DNA of 64,000 bases from contig NZ_KB895417.1 of assembly GCF_000374845.1 (NCBI RefSeq), positions 311,661 to 375,660 of the forward strand. Direction: 5' to 3'. The notes under the pieces are model-generated. The model made no database searches. It was given only the letters and a program-made list of their open reading frames with translations, and was not told the DNA's origin. Below, piece by piece: positions 35,600 to 44,632 of this stretch (the first letter of the stretch is position 1; each line of letters begins with the position of its first letter). Origin of the DNA: Paenibacillus terrigena DSM 21567 (GTDB lineage: Bacteria; Bacillota; Bacilli; Paenibacillales; Paenibacillaceae). The position numbers were made by a program, and so were the translations under genes.

Positions 35600-36307
35600 A
35601 TGAACCAGATGTTCGAGATTGTGATTCGATCAGTGGCCTCCTTTGGAATTATGATGGTTATCGCTCGGATTCTAGGCAAAGCAACGATTTCACAGATGAC
35701 CTATCACGATTTTGTTGCAGCGATCACACTCGGTGCGATAACCGCCAATCTTGCATTTAATGTGAAAATGAACGGTTGGCAGCTGCTCGTTTCGCTATTT
35801 ATTTTCGGCAGTATTGCTTATTTGTTCCTTGTGCTGGCAATGAAAAACCGGACGATTCGCAAATGGATCTCCGGTCAGCCGACCATCATTATTCAAGAAG
35901 GGCAAATATTAGAGAACAATATGCGAAAGATGAAATTCACGCTCGATACCTTAAATCAGGAGCTGCGCGAAAAAAATATATTCAATATCGAAGAAGTCGA
36001 ATATGCGGTGTTGGAACTGAACGGCAAATTGTCCGTGCTGCGCAAAGAGGAGTATCTGCCTGTCACGCGTAAAGATTTCAAGATGAAAAGTAAGAAGCAA
36101 TCCTTTCCGACTGAGCTCATCATGGATGGTGAACTTATTGACGATAATCTGAAATTGAGCGACGTAAATAAGGAATGGCTCTTGCAGCAAGTGAAGAAGC
36201 GAGGCCTTACGGTTAAAGATATCAATTACGCGGTGAAAAGCTCGAACGGCCATTTGTTCTTGGATCCTTATACGGATCAGATTAAACATATAATCGACAA
36301 GGAATAG
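35600..36307 (+). CDS. DUF421/YetF-family membrane protein
   Basis: A 235-residue protein: three membrane helices at the N-terminus (ASFGIMMVIARILGKATISQ and following), then a cytoplasmic region with the YetF-type motif GQPTIIIQEGQILENNMRKM and LREKNIFNIEEVEYAVLE. YetF-like proteins occur in spore formers and have been linked with spore germination in some species; the role here is not shown. AAGGAG precedes the ATG at 35600. Confidence 0.88.
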   Translation: MNQMFEIVIRSVASFGIMMVIARILGKATISQMTYHDFVAAITLGAITANLAFNVKMNGWQLLVSLFIFGSIAYLFLVLAMKNRTIRKWISGQPTIIIQEGQILENNMRKMKFTLDTLNQELREKNIFNIEEVEYAVLELNGKLSVLRKEEYLPVTRKDFKMKSKKQSFPTELIMDGELIDDNLKLSDVNKEWLLQQVKKRGLTVKDINYAVKSSNGHLFLDPYTDQIKHIIDKE

Positions 36308-36355
36308 CCCAAAGGAATGGAGCTTAGCGTATTCGGAATAAGCCGATCGTCGTTG

Positions 36356-37411
36356 TTACTTGCGGAATACATCCCAAATTTCTGGCGATTCTTGACCTAT
36401 AAACCAGATGGCGGTACCGCGTAACTTATATTGGTCAACAAGGCCTAGCCGCTGTTGCATCGATTGTTCATCCTCAACCCATATTTGATGTTTTTTATTC
36501 TCTTCTGTATACTCGATAACATTTTGTTTGGATTGCGGATCCCATTTCTTCTTTAATCCTTTGTCCGCAATAATCTTCTTCACTTCGATTAAAGTAAGAT
36601 CTTTTTGTTCGGTTTTCTTCGTTTTTAGATCGGTAACCCAATCTCTTGTGTAGAAGGGAACAGCAAGAATAACTTTGCGTGCAGGTACATCTCGCAATAA
36701 TAGCTGGATCCCTTTCTCTACCCAAGGTAGAGATGCAACGGAACTGACTCTCCCTCCGCCGCCTAAATCCTCATCATATCCCATCATAATGATATAATCT
36801 GCTGCTTTGCCCAGTTCATGTCGATCAAAACTGCCAGACCAGAATGGATCAGGGTTCTCACGACTGACATCGACAGAGACGAGAATGCCGTGGGGATGAA
36901 GAGTCTCTTGAAGTTCTCGGATAAAGGATACATAGATTTTTTTATCCTTGATGTCTATATTTTCGAAATCAACATTAATCCCATCGATATCGTTATGAAC
37001 GAGAATATCGCGCAGGCGATGAATCAACTTTTCACGTTTCTTTGTATTGCTTAGGACGAGATGCGTTAACTCGGGATCAAATCGATTACCGAACAATGGC
37101 CATACTTGGTGGCCTGATTGATGCGCCCAACGGATGTACTTAGGGTCAACACTTGATTGAACGAATTGCTCTGCCTCCAATCGGAACCAGCTAGGAGATA
37201 CCACATTAAGGCTGGGGGCGGTATTGTTTTGTTCTATATACTTCTCGGTTGTACCGAAGGCATTCCATCCCAAGACGATGCGATTCCCGCAGTTCGAAGC
37301 TTGTTTCTGTTTGGGTGGTTGTGTTGGTGGAGGAGGCTGTGTTGAAGCATTGCATGAGGTCAGTAGGATGACTGCGAAGATCAGCAGGGGGATGATAAAG
37401 CGTCGCATCAT
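36356..37411 (-). CDS. GH18 lipoprotein (YaaH-like)
   Basis: A 351-residue lipoprotein (lipobox LLTSC near residue 20) with a Pro/Gln-rich linker (PPPPTQPPKQKQ) and a GH18 domain. The catalytic strand reads DIDGINVDFENIDIKDKK with Glu in place. AADYIIMMGYDEDLGG and VILAVPFYTRDW follow. Related domains occur in cortex-lytic YaaH/YdhD proteins, so a wall-glycan substrate is plausible. It resembles the catalytic domain of the gene at 25986 but is a separate, anchored form. AAGGGA precedes the ATG pair at 37411/37408. Confidence 0.87.
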   Translation of the reverse strand: MMRRFIIPLLIFAVILLTSCNASTQPPPPTQPPKQKQASNCGNRIVLGWNAFGTTEKYIEQNNTAPSLNVVSPSWFRLEAEQFVQSSVDPKYIRWAHQSGHQVWPLFGNRFDPELTHLVLSNTKKREKLIHRLRDILVHNDIDGINVDFENIDIKDKKIYVSFIRELQETLHPHGILVSVDVSRENPDPFWSGSFDRHELGKAADYIIMMGYDEDLGGGGRVSSVASLPWVEKGIQLLLRDVPARKVILAVPFYTRDWVTDLKTKKTEQKDLTLIEVKKIIADKGLKKKWDPQSKQNVIEYTEENKKHQIWVEDEQSMQQRLGLVDQYKLRGTAIWFIGQESPEIWDVFRK

Positions 37412-37491
37412 ATAACAATCCCTTCATCAAATGATGTTTACGAATTGTATATTTCCCCTGCGTTCTCGTACGTACTCATTGGAATTCATTC

Positions 37492-37521
37492 GAATAAGAA
37501 GCACGGTTTCAGGCCATTCTA
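37492..37521 (+). promoter_or_regulatory. Candidate sigma-G/F promoter for the CBS-sspH operon
   Basis: GAATA (37492-37496) and CATTCTA (37515-37521) with an 18-base spacer match the sigma-G pattern GHATR-N18-CATNHTA. The expected start near 37529 lies just before the ribosome site AAGGAGG. Confidence 0.65.
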
Positions 37522-37544
37522 ACCACTGAATAAGGAGGGATCTA

Positions 37545-37976
37545 ATGAAAACTTTACGTGAGATTATGTCAACCGATGTTGAAACCGTTGCACCGGATCA
37601 AAATATTCATCAGATCGCAGTGATGATGGAGCAGAATAACATCGGGTTCGTCCCCGTAGTGAAAAATGACAAGCTGATTGGTGTCGTAACAGACCGCGAT
37701 CTTGCGGTACGTGGATATGCTGCCAAGCGACCCGGCTCTGCACAGGCGGAAGAAGTGATGACGAAGAACATTGTCACAGCAACGCCGGATACAACCATCG
37801 ATGAAGCTGCCAAGATCATGTCACAGGAAATGATTCGCCGCTTAGCGGTCGTCGAGAACGGTAATCTTGTCGGTATTGTTGCAATTGGAGATTTGGCTAC
37901 TGAGGATCATTACGATCATTTAGCCAGCGGAGCGCTAAGTGATATTTCCCAGCATACGGATGTGCCGCATCATTAA
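37545..37976 (+). CDS. CBS-domain pair protein
   Basis: A 143-residue protein made of two CBS motifs: MSTDVETVAPDQNIHQIAVM with GVVTDRDLAVRGYA, and MTKNIVTATPDTTIDEAAKI with GIVAIGDLATEDH. CBS pairs bind adenosyl nucleotides and usually sense energy state; related to B. subtilis YhcV-type proteins. AAGGAGG precedes the ATG. It is joined without a gap to sspH and shares a forespore-type promoter, so it may act in the developing spore. Confidence 0.88.
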   Translation: MKTLREIMSTDVETVAPDQNIHQIAVMMEQNNIGFVPVVKNDKLIGVVTDRDLAVRGYAAKRPGSAQAEEVMTKNIVTATPDTTIDEAAKIMSQEMIRRLAVVENGNLVGIVAIGDLATEDHYDHLASGALSDISQHTDVPHH

Positions 37977-38159
37977 ATGAATACACAAAGAGCGTTAGAA
38001 ATTTCTGTATCACCGGTCATGGCAAATGTGATCTACGAAGGGGAGCAGGTATATATTCAGCATGTGAATGAAGAAAATAATATGGCAAGAATATACCCCC
38101 TCGATCATCCGCAACATGAGCAGAATGTTCCAGTACACATGCTTATCGAGCACGAATAA
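37977..38159 (+). CDS. sspH: H-type small acid-soluble spore protein
   Basis: A 60-residue protein that starts NTQRALEISVSPVMANVIYE and continues QVYIQHVNEENNMARIYPLD, the SspH pattern. H-type SASPs are minor proteins of the dormant spore core. The ATG follows the CBS gene's stop immediately, and its own ribosome site is weak, so translation is probably coupled. A strong bidirectional terminator follows. Confidence 0.93.
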   Translation: MNTQRALEISVSPVMANVIYEGEQVYIQHVNEENNMARIYPLDHPQHEQNVPVHMLIEHE

Positions 38160-38160
38160 C

Positions 38161-38209
38161 AAAAAAGCAGGCTGACGCTATAGTATTATAGTCGTCAGTC
38201 TGCTTTTTT
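38161..38209. terminator. Bidirectional terminator between sspH and mgtA
   Basis: AAAAAAGCAG-GCTGACG pairs with CGTCAGTCTGCTTTTTT. A runs on one side and T runs on the other serve both convergent genes. Confidence 0.92.
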
Positions 38210-38212
38210 GTC

Positions 38213-40846
38213 TTATAGCCATTCGTTAAATCTACGGATATACCATTTTTTGACCCATTGCGTAAGCACGCAATAGCTGAGAAGTATGCCAACAAGCCAA
38301 GGGAAATAGCTCATTGGCAATGGTTGTAATCCGATACTGCTGCCAAAAGCGGAGAACGGGATGTAAATACCAACCATCATAATGACGCTGGTGAGCAATA
38401 TAACAGGTAAGCTCGCCTTGCTCTGAATAAATGGAATTTTCTCTGTTCGAATCATATGCACGATTAATGTCTGCGATAAGAGCCCTTCGATGAACCAGCC
38501 GGATTGGAACAAGGATTGATCCCCTACAGTGCTAGCCGAGAATACATGGAACATGACGAAGAATGTGACATAATCAAAGATAGAACTGATCGGTCCAATG
38601 AAGATCATAAATCTACCGACAGATTTGGCATCCCATTTTTTCGGCTTCGCCAAGAACTCTTTATCCATATGATCCCATGGAAGTGATAGCTGTGAGATAT
38701 CATAGAAAAGGTTCTGAATTAGCAGATGGATGGGGAGCATTGGCAAGAATGGCAAGAAAATACTAGCGCCGAGCACACTGAACATATTGCCGAAATTGGA
38801 GCTTGCGGTCATCTTGATATATTTGATGATATTGCCGAATGTTTTACGGCCTTCGATCATGCCTTTTTCCAGTACCATCAAACTTTTTTCGAGCAAAATA
38901 ATGTCTGCCGATTCTTTCGCAATATCGACAGCCGTGTCCACAGAAATCCCAACATCGGCATCTTTGAGTGAAGCGGCGTCGTTGATGCCGTCACCCATGA
39001 ACCCGACCGTATGTCCCTTGCTCTGAAGTGCTCTGACGATTCGCGATTTTTGCATCGGATTGAGCTTGGCGAACACGGTTGCCTGCTCAGCCAAATTGGC
39101 GAGCTGGTCCTCGGAGAGCTGATCGATATCGTTTCCTAGGATGATTTGGCCAGTCTCCAGTCCTACTTCTTGACACACTCTGCGTGTGACCGCGGCATTA
39201 TCGCCTGTAAGCACCTTGACGGCAACGCCGTTTTCTTGTAACGCCCGAATTGCAGTTGCGGCACTTTCCTTTGGCGGATCCAGGAACCCGATGTAACCGA
39301 CAAGGGTCATATCACTCTCATCCTGTACGCCATACGGATCCTGCTTTGGTGCAGTTTTCTTCATCGCCACAGCAATAACGCGCAGTCCATCCATATTTAA
39401 ATTATCTACGAGCTGCTTGACATTTGCATTCATCTCCGCTGTGAGAGGCACAATTTGATTATGATCCATCGCATGGGTACAGTGGTGTAGGATTTCTTCC
39501 ATCGCGCCTTTGCAGATTAAGATATGTCCATTGCCGTTCTTCTCTAATACGACAGACATCCGGCGCCGATTGAAATCGAATGGGATTTCATCGATTTTCG
39601 TGTAATTTTCCGCTACACCAAGCACGTCAGACAACTCCGCATGTTCCAGCACGGCGACATCAAGCAAATTTTTCAATCCCGTCTGATGGTAGCTGTTCAA
39701 ATAGGCGTACTTCAATACTTCATCATCATCATTGCCATAAATATCGAGATGCCGTTTGAGAATAATTTTGTCCTTCGTCAGGGTGCCTGTTTTGTCTGTA
39801 CATAGAATATTCATCGCGCCTAAGTTCTGAATGGCGTTGAGCTTTTTAACAACAACCTGATTGCGTGCCATAACGGCAGCACCTTTCGCTAGATTGGCCG
39901 TTACAATCATCGGCAGCATTTCAGGTGTTAAGCCGACGGCGACGGATAGACCGAAGAAGAAGGCCTCCATCCAATCGCCTTTGGTAAAGCCGTTGATGAA
40001 GAAGATAATAGGGACCATCACGAGCATAAAACGAATGATGACGAAGGTTACACTATTGACCCCTTTATCAAAGCTAGTCAACGGGCGCTTGCCGACTAAA
40101 GTTTTCGTCATCGAGCCAAAATAGGTGGATGTGCCTGTCGATACGACGATAGCTGATGCAGTACCACTTATAATGTTCGTTCCCATATAGCACATATTCG
40201 GAAGTTCAAGCGCATTAATGGGACGATGTGTCCGTTTCTTGATGATATTTCCCCGTGACAGGGAATCTTGTTTCTCAACGGGTAGGGCTTCTCCCGTCAG
40301 TGCAGATTCGGCAACGAACAAATCTTTAGAAGCAATCAGTCTAACATCCGCTGGAACCAGATCTCCTGCCGAGAAGTGAATCAAATCGCCGGGCACGAGC
40401 AGCTCCATATCGATTTCTTGTTTGACGTGATCCCGTGTGACGGTAACCGTTGTTTTGACCATGGCTTTCAGTTTCTCAGCCGTTCGAATCGAGCGGAATT
40501 CTTGCGTGAACGTGATAAGGACACTGATCGATACCATGATGCTGATAATGAGGACGGCTACAGTATCATTCGTACAATATGAGAAAAGATCAAGGCCGAG
40601 CAGAATGAGAATGAATGGGTTTTTGAAGCAGGATAGCAGCTGAATGAACCATGCAGGTGGCTTATCATGCGCAATTTGATTTTTGCCGATCTGTTCTAAT
40701 TTAAGTGAAGCCTCGGATTCTCTGAGTCCTTGTGTATTTGAATTCAGATCCTCCATTAAGTCGTCCAAGTGGCATGTTGATGCCTCGATAAGCCGTGATG
40801 CGATTTCTTTGTTCCATGTTTCTACATTTGTTTTTTGTTGTTTCAT
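38213..40846 (-). CDS. mgtA: Magnesium-importing P-type ATPase
   Basis: An 877-residue P3B-type ATPase. The phosphorylation motif is CTDKTGTLTKDK, with TGE in SALTGEALPVEK and the hinge GDGINDAASLKDADVGISVD. About ten membrane helices are present, including GLSVAVGLTPEMLPMIVTANLAKGA. This is the MgtA/MgtB pattern for Mg2+ uptake. GGAGGG precedes the ATG at 40846. It is controlled by an M-box riboswitch about 370 bases upstream, with a second leader and terminator in between. Confidence 0.95.
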   Translation of the reverse strand: MKQQKTNVETWNKEIASRLIEASTCHLDDLMEDLNSNTQGLRESEASLKLEQIGKNQIAHDKPPAWFIQLLSCFKNPFILILLGLDLFSYCTNDTVAVLIISIMVSISVLITFTQEFRSIRTAEKLKAMVKTTVTVTRDHVKQEIDMELLVPGDLIHFSAGDLVPADVRLIASKDLFVAESALTGEALPVEKQDSLSRGNIIKKRTHRPINALELPNMCYMGTNIISGTASAIVVSTGTSTYFGSMTKTLVGKRPLTSFDKGVNSVTFVIIRFMLVMVPIIFFINGFTKGDWMEAFFFGLSVAVGLTPEMLPMIVTANLAKGAAVMARNQVVVKKLNAIQNLGAMNILCTDKTGTLTKDKIILKRHLDIYGNDDDEVLKYAYLNSYHQTGLKNLLDVAVLEHAELSDVLGVAENYTKIDEIPFDFNRRRMSVVLEKNGNGHILICKGAMEEILHHCTHAMDHNQIVPLTAEMNANVKQLVDNLNMDGLRVIAVAMKKTAPKQDPYGVQDESDMTLVGYIGFLDPPKESAATAIRALQENGVAVKVLTGDNAAVTRRVCQEVGLETGQIILGNDIDQLSEDQLANLAEQATVFAKLNPMQKSRIVRALQSKGHTVGFMGDGINDAASLKDADVGISVDTAVDIAKESADIILLEKSLMVLEKGMIEGRKTFGNIIKYIKMTASSNFGNMFSVLGASIFLPFLPMLPIHLLIQNLFYDISQLSLPWDHMDKEFLAKPKKWDAKSVGRFMIFIGPISSIFDYVTFFVMFHVFSASTVGDQSLFQSGWFIEGLLSQTLIVHMIRTEKIPFIQSKASLPVILLTSVIMMVGIYIPFSAFGSSIGLQPLPMSYFPWLVGILLSYCVLTQWVKKWYIRRFNEWL

Positions 40847-40902
40847 CGGTCATCCCTCCAATTACTGCACAATGATTGATGATTGTGCTATACATAGGCA
40901 TT

Positions 40903-40933
40903 AAAAAAGCTCTCCCCGGGATGAGGGAGAGCT
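40903..40933 (-). terminator. Second terminator in the mgtA leader
   Basis: On the minus strand AGCTCTCCCTC pairs with GGGGAGAGCT (small internal loop) followed by six T residues. It lies between the leader peptide gene and mgtA. Confidence 0.85.
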
Positions 40934-40966
40934 GCCCGATTAAGCGTGATGTCATTCGTTCACAGC

Positions 40967-41116
40967 TCACGTACGCATCGTTAAATAGACCTGCCCTAAT
41001 GCTAGGGAACGCCGAGAACGAACGCATGGAGTATGCATGTGAGCGATGAGAACATCGTTCTCCCTCATTGTACGAAGATTATGACTGTAACAATTACAAC
41101 TCGGACTACCGTCCAT
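40967..41116 (-). CDS. 49-residue leader peptide in the mgtA leader
   Basis: ATG at 41116 opens a frame starting MDGSPSCNCYSHNLRTMREN and ending ALGQVYLTMRT, with GGGGGG eight bases upstream. It lies between the M-box terminator and a second terminator. It is Arg/His/Ser-rich and has no hydrophobic segment. The RNA is also highly structured: GAGAACGA/TCGTTCTC (41014-41021, 41055-41062) encloses two hairpins, and CCCTA/TAGGG lies next to it. It could be a regulatory leader peptide or a non-coding structured RNA in which the open frame is incidental. Confidence 0.4.
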   Translation of the reverse strand: MDGSPSCNCYSHNLRTMRENDVLIAHMHTPCVRSRRSLALGQVYLTMRT

Positions 41117-41147
41117 GTGGAAGTTCCCCCCTAATTTCAAATGAAAA

Positions 41148-41180
41148 CAAAAAACCCTCTAGCAGGACTAGAGGGTTTAA
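41148..41180 (-). terminator. Terminator of the M-box riboswitch
   Basis: On the minus strand AAACCCTCTAG pairs with CTAGAGGGTTT, then a T run. This is the expression platform just after the M-box. Confidence 0.88.
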
Positions 41181-41214
41181 GGACGCGCAAATAAACATCC
41201 GTTCCCCCTAGTCG

Positions 41215-41400
41215 AGTTTTGGCACTATACAACGTAAAGAGATGGATGCATCTCTTAGCCACCTTATGAAAAGCCTTAATCCGGCAATCCCTGTTCTACC
41301 CATTGGCATCTTTCGATGTTTCCGGGCAGTGGCCTGTATTTGTATAGGAGCCTCACCTAACGAGGACATATGAATACTTCCGCATGATACTCCCGATGAA
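41215..41400 (-). ncRNA. M-box (ykoK) magnesium riboswitch
   Basis: The minus strand carries the M-box core CGTTAGGTGAGGCTCCTATA, then ACAGGCCACTGCCCGG, GAAAGATGCCAATGGG and GGATTAAGGC, in the known order. High Mg2+ should stabilise the aptamer and favour the downstream terminator at 41148-41180, shutting off mgtA. Confidence 0.93.
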
Positions 41401-41511
41401 AGGAAGTGTCAAACCTTTTTTTTGCTTCATACTGCTCATTTAACATCATCTTATGTTGCATGGTAGAACTTGCTACGTGAAATAAGCCTATCTTATTAAG
41501 TCTGCCTTTGC

Positions 41512-42444
41512 TTACGAATGCAAATCTTCTATAGACTCGATATTCATATAGGCTGGTACAACAAATCCCGTCTTCACACCTGTCATATTCGGTCCGAGAT
41601 CATCGAGCTTATCCTTATACTTCGCCCAGTAATCCGCATGCGTTAATGGCAGCCATGCAGCAGCCGAGACATCGACATCGCCATTCGCTACACCCGTGAA
41701 CATGGGTCCAGCCTCGACTTGTAAGGCGTTAACCTTATATCCAAGCTTGGTCTCAAGCACATATTTGAGTAGATTCGTGCTGGCAATCTCTGAATCCCAT
41801 GCGACATATCCGATTTTGATCGAATCGCCTTTGACCGGCTGAAGCCCTTCAATCCATGGTTTAATGCGTGCTGGATTGGCTTCGGCCCAAGTTTTTGCTG
41901 CGTCAGCAGGTGAGACCCCTTCTTGAATGGCAGTCATGATCTGACCCATCTCTTCCGGTGTCCATTCGAATCGATCCAGGAAGGTATACGCGACAGGATG
42001 ATCCTTCTTTAAGCCTTTACGGGCAATGGTATGGATTTCTTCAGCTTCTCCAAAAGATTTTTTTGGATCCTCCAAATATTTGAGCTTATATTTCGAGAAC
42101 ATCCAATGTGGTGTCCATCCTGTAATGATGATGGGGCTCTGTTGCTTAATGGCTTTATCAAGCGTAGCAGTCATGGCTGCACCTGATCCTTCCACGAGAC
42201 TCCAATCCGTCAATTGATAATCCTGAAGGGCTTTGTGCGCCGCCTTCATAATCCCTGCACCGGGATCAATCCCAATAATCTGATAGTTCGTCTGTGCCCC
42301 TACAGATTCATCGGAAGTTATTGATTTATTGCTCTTCGGTATCGTCTCACCTAATGTTCGGCGGTCTGGATTGAGACAACCCGATAGCAATGTGATCATC
42401 AGGAGACTAACCAGAACGACTTGGATCGTTTTCAAATTACGCAA
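41512..42444 (-). CDS. opuAC: Glycine betaine/proline ABC transporter, substrate-binding lipoprotein
   Basis: A 310-residue lipoprotein (lipobox LLSGC) with an OpuAC-type binding domain: TNYQIIGIDPGAGIMKAAHK, IIITGWTPHWMFSKYKLKYL and KIGYVAWDSEIASTNLLKYV. The Trp residues that would form the aromatic cage for the quaternary ammonium group are visible. The TTG start at 42444 has AAAGGAG ten bases upstream. Third gene of the opuA-type operon. Confidence 0.9.
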   Translation of the reverse strand: MRNLKTIQVVLVSLLMITLLSGCLNPDRRTLGETIPKSNKSITSDESVGAQTNYQIIGIDPGAGIMKAAHKALQDYQLTDWSLVEGSGAAMTATLDKAIKQQSPIIITGWTPHWMFSKYKLKYLEDPKKSFGEAEEIHTIARKGLKKDHPVAYTFLDRFEWTPEEMGQIMTAIQEGVSPADAAKTWAEANPARIKPWIEGLQPVKGDSIKIGYVAWDSEIASTNLLKYVLETKLGYKVNALQVEAGPMFTGVANGDVDVSAAAWLPLTHADYWAKYKDKLDDLGPNMTGVKTGFVVPAYMNIESIEDLHS

Positions 42445-42481
42445 TTCTGTTCACTCCTTTCGTGAATAGGGAGAGTGTTAC

Positions 42482-43309
42482 TTATCTCTTCTTCGTCTTG
42501 AATATATTCTGACTCAGACGGTCAAGCACAATCGCTAGAATAACCACGACAAGACCTGCCTCGAAGCCTTTACCGATCTGGAGCTGCGTAACGGCGCGAT
42601 AGACTTCCGCTCCGATCCCTTGTGCTCCGATCATGGATGCGATGACGACCATAGATAGCGAGAGCATGATGGTCTGGTTCACACCGGCCATGAGCGTTGG
42701 CATCGCCAAAGGCAATTGAACCTTGAATAACTTCTGGAATGCAGTCGATCCAAAGGCGTTCGATGCCTCGACCAGTTCCTCCGGTACCTGTTTGATTCCA
42801 AGCTGCGTTAACCGAATGGTAGGGGGGATGGAGAAAATAACCGATGCAATAACCCCAGGCACGACGCCAAGGCTGAAAAAGGTAACCGCAGGCAACAAGT
42901 ATACAAAGGCAGGCATCGTCTGCATAAAATCCAGAATCGGAATGATAATGCGAGATGCTGTACGATTGTAGGCTGTCAGAATGCCGATCGGTACACCGAG
43001 TAAAATGGAGACGAGCCCGGACGTAATGACAAGGGCGAGACTATCCATCGTTTGAGTCCAATAGTCTAGGTTATAGATCAATAGGAATCCGATCATGGAG
43101 AACAGTGCAAGCGGAATGCGGCCAGCCCAGTACGCAATGACCCCTAGAATGAGAATGAAAATAATCGGATGCGGGAGCAAGAACAGCCACGCAATAAAAT
43201 CGACGACGGTTGCAATGATAAGCGAGATGGCATCGAATAGCACGGAGAGATGATCGCTCATCCATTCCACAAGACTCTGTACCCACTCCGCTATAGGAAT
43301 TTTAGGCAT
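42482..43309 (-). CDS. opuAB: Glycine betaine/proline ABC transporter permease
   Basis: A 275-residue permease with about six helices; the EAA-loop region is QVPEELVEASNAFGSTAFQK, and LGVPIGILTAYNRTA plus MVVIASMIGAQGIGAEVYRA are typical of OpuAB/ProW. Its ATG overlaps the opuAA stop by eight bases. Confidence 0.92.
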   Translation of the reverse strand: MPKIPIAEWVQSLVEWMSDHLSVLFDAISLIIATVVDFIAWLFLLPHPIIFILILGVIAYWAGRIPLALFSMIGFLLIYNLDYWTQTMDSLALVITSGLVSILLGVPIGILTAYNRTASRIIIPILDFMQTMPAFVYLLPAVTFFSLGVVPGVIASVIFSIPPTIRLTQLGIKQVPEELVEASNAFGSTAFQKLFKVQLPLAMPTLMAGVNQTIMLSLSMVVIASMIGAQGIGAEVYRAVTQLQIGKGFEAGLVVVILAIVLDRLSQNIFKTKKR

Positions 43310-44504
43310 GATCGGTCACCTCCTTGAAGTCGATATCGCCGGCTAATGCACCGAGAAGCGCCCCACGGACAATGACGCCGAGTAATCGGTTATCACTGTC
43401 TACAACGGCCAGCGGTACTTTCGCAGAGCTGGTAATTTCGAATAACTCGCCAATCAAGCGTTCAGGCGTGACCTTCGGGCCATCGGTGATCAGAATATCT
43501 TGGAGAGACTGATGATGCTTATAAGCGTTCGACGCATCTTCGGCCGTAATGACGCCGAGCAGATGCTTAGAGCGGTCAATGACGAAGAGGTTGGAGATAC
43601 CGCGTTCACGCATGAGCTGTAGTGCCGTTCTTGGACCCCGATCGAGCGTGATTGTCTCGGGACGTCGCATGACATGGGAGGCGGTTAAGACTTTGGACAA
43701 GTCTACGTCTTCCACGAAACGTTCTACGAATCGGTTCGCCGGCTGCATCAGAATTTCCTCGGGCGTACCCACTTGGACGACCGAACCTTCACGCATAAGC
43801 GCAATCCGATCACCGATACGCAAGGCCTCATCGAGGTCATGCGTGATGAAGATAATCGTCTTCTTCATGCGAAGCTGCAGCTCGAGCAGCTCATCCTGCA
43901 TATCCCGGCGGATGAGGGGGTCAAGCGCGCTGAAGGCTTCATCCATGAGCAGCACTTCGGGATCGTTGGCGAGCGCCCGTGCGAGACCGACACGCTGCTG
44001 CATCCCGCCGCTGAGCTCATCTGGCTTCTTGTCTCCCCAACCTTTAAGACCGACGAGTTCTAGCGACTGTAATGCTTTTTCTCGGCGTGTCTTTTTATCG
44101 ACCTTCTGGATTTCTAGCCCGTACTCCACATTCTCTATAACGGAGCGATGCGGAAAGAGTGCGAATTTCTGGAACACCATACTGATCGTCTTGCGGCGAA
44201 CATGGCGGAGTTGTTCTTTGTTCATCTTCATCAGGTCCTTGCCATGCACGAGGATTTGACCGGATGTCGGCTCGATAAGACGGTTGAACATCCGTACGAG
44301 CGTCGATTTACCACTGCCGGAGAGACCCATAATAACGAAGATCTCACCTTGCTGAATATCGAGATTGACGCGATTGACCCCGACCGTAATCTGTTTTTCT
44401 TTGGCTAGCTGTTGTTTGGTATAGCCTTGCTTCAGGAGAGCAACGCCTTGCTCTTGGTTAGGTCCGAACAGTTTAATCACATCTTTGATTTCTAATATAG
44501 CCAT
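43302..44504 (-). CDS. opuAA: Glycine betaine/proline ABC transporter ATPase with CBS pair
   Basis: A 400-residue ATPase. Walker A is GLSGSGKSTL, the signature LSGGMQQRVGLARAL, Walker B LLMDEAFSALDPL. The C-terminal 120 residues form two CBS motifs (VMRRPETITLDRGPRTALQL; DGPKVTPERLIGELFEIT), which in OpuA-type importers sense ionic strength. The ATG at 44504 is chosen because AAAGGGG is seven bases upstream. First gene of the operon, divergent from gbsR. Confidence 0.93.
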   Translation of the reverse strand: MAILEIKDVIKLFGPNQEQGVALLKQGYTKQQLAKEKQITVGVNRVNLDIQQGEIFVIMGLSGSGKSTLVRMFNRLIEPTSGQILVHGKDLMKMNKEQLRHVRRKTISMVFQKFALFPHRSVIENVEYGLEIQKVDKKTRREKALQSLELVGLKGWGDKKPDELSGGMQQRVGLARALANDPEVLLMDEAFSALDPLIRRDMQDELLELQLRMKKTIIFITHDLDEALRIGDRIALMREGSVVQVGTPEEILMQPANRFVERFVEDVDLSKVLTASHVMRRPETITLDRGPRTALQLMRERGISNLFVIDRSKHLLGVITAEDASNAYKHHQSLQDILITDGPKVTPERLIGELFEITSSAKVPLAVVDSDNRLLGVIVRGALLGALAGDIDFKEVTDHA

Positions 44505-44614
44505 ACGATTCACCCCTTTGAGTTGATAGGTAGCTTCGGTGCATGTATAATGTGCTACCCATTGTAACAGAGATAGTCACAATTGATCAACCGTAAATTC
44601 TGTATATTTGGTAT

Positions 44615-44632
44615 GTACAGAAAAAACTGTAC
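44615..44632. promoter_or_regulatory. Palindromic operator between opuA and gbsR
   Basis: GTACAG-AAAAAA-CTGTAC is a perfect 18-bp inverted repeat, followed by AAGTATACTT (44634-44643), another palindrome, and preceded by TGTATA. It lies 110 bases upstream of opuAA in the divergent interval and is a good candidate site for the GbsR-like protein. The rest of 44505-44865 shows no gene. Confidence 0.55.

Noticed and set aside
43549-44259. 236-residue Ser/Arg-rich frame antisense to opuAA
   Set aside because: Low-complexity shadow of the ATPase gene with no ribosome site.
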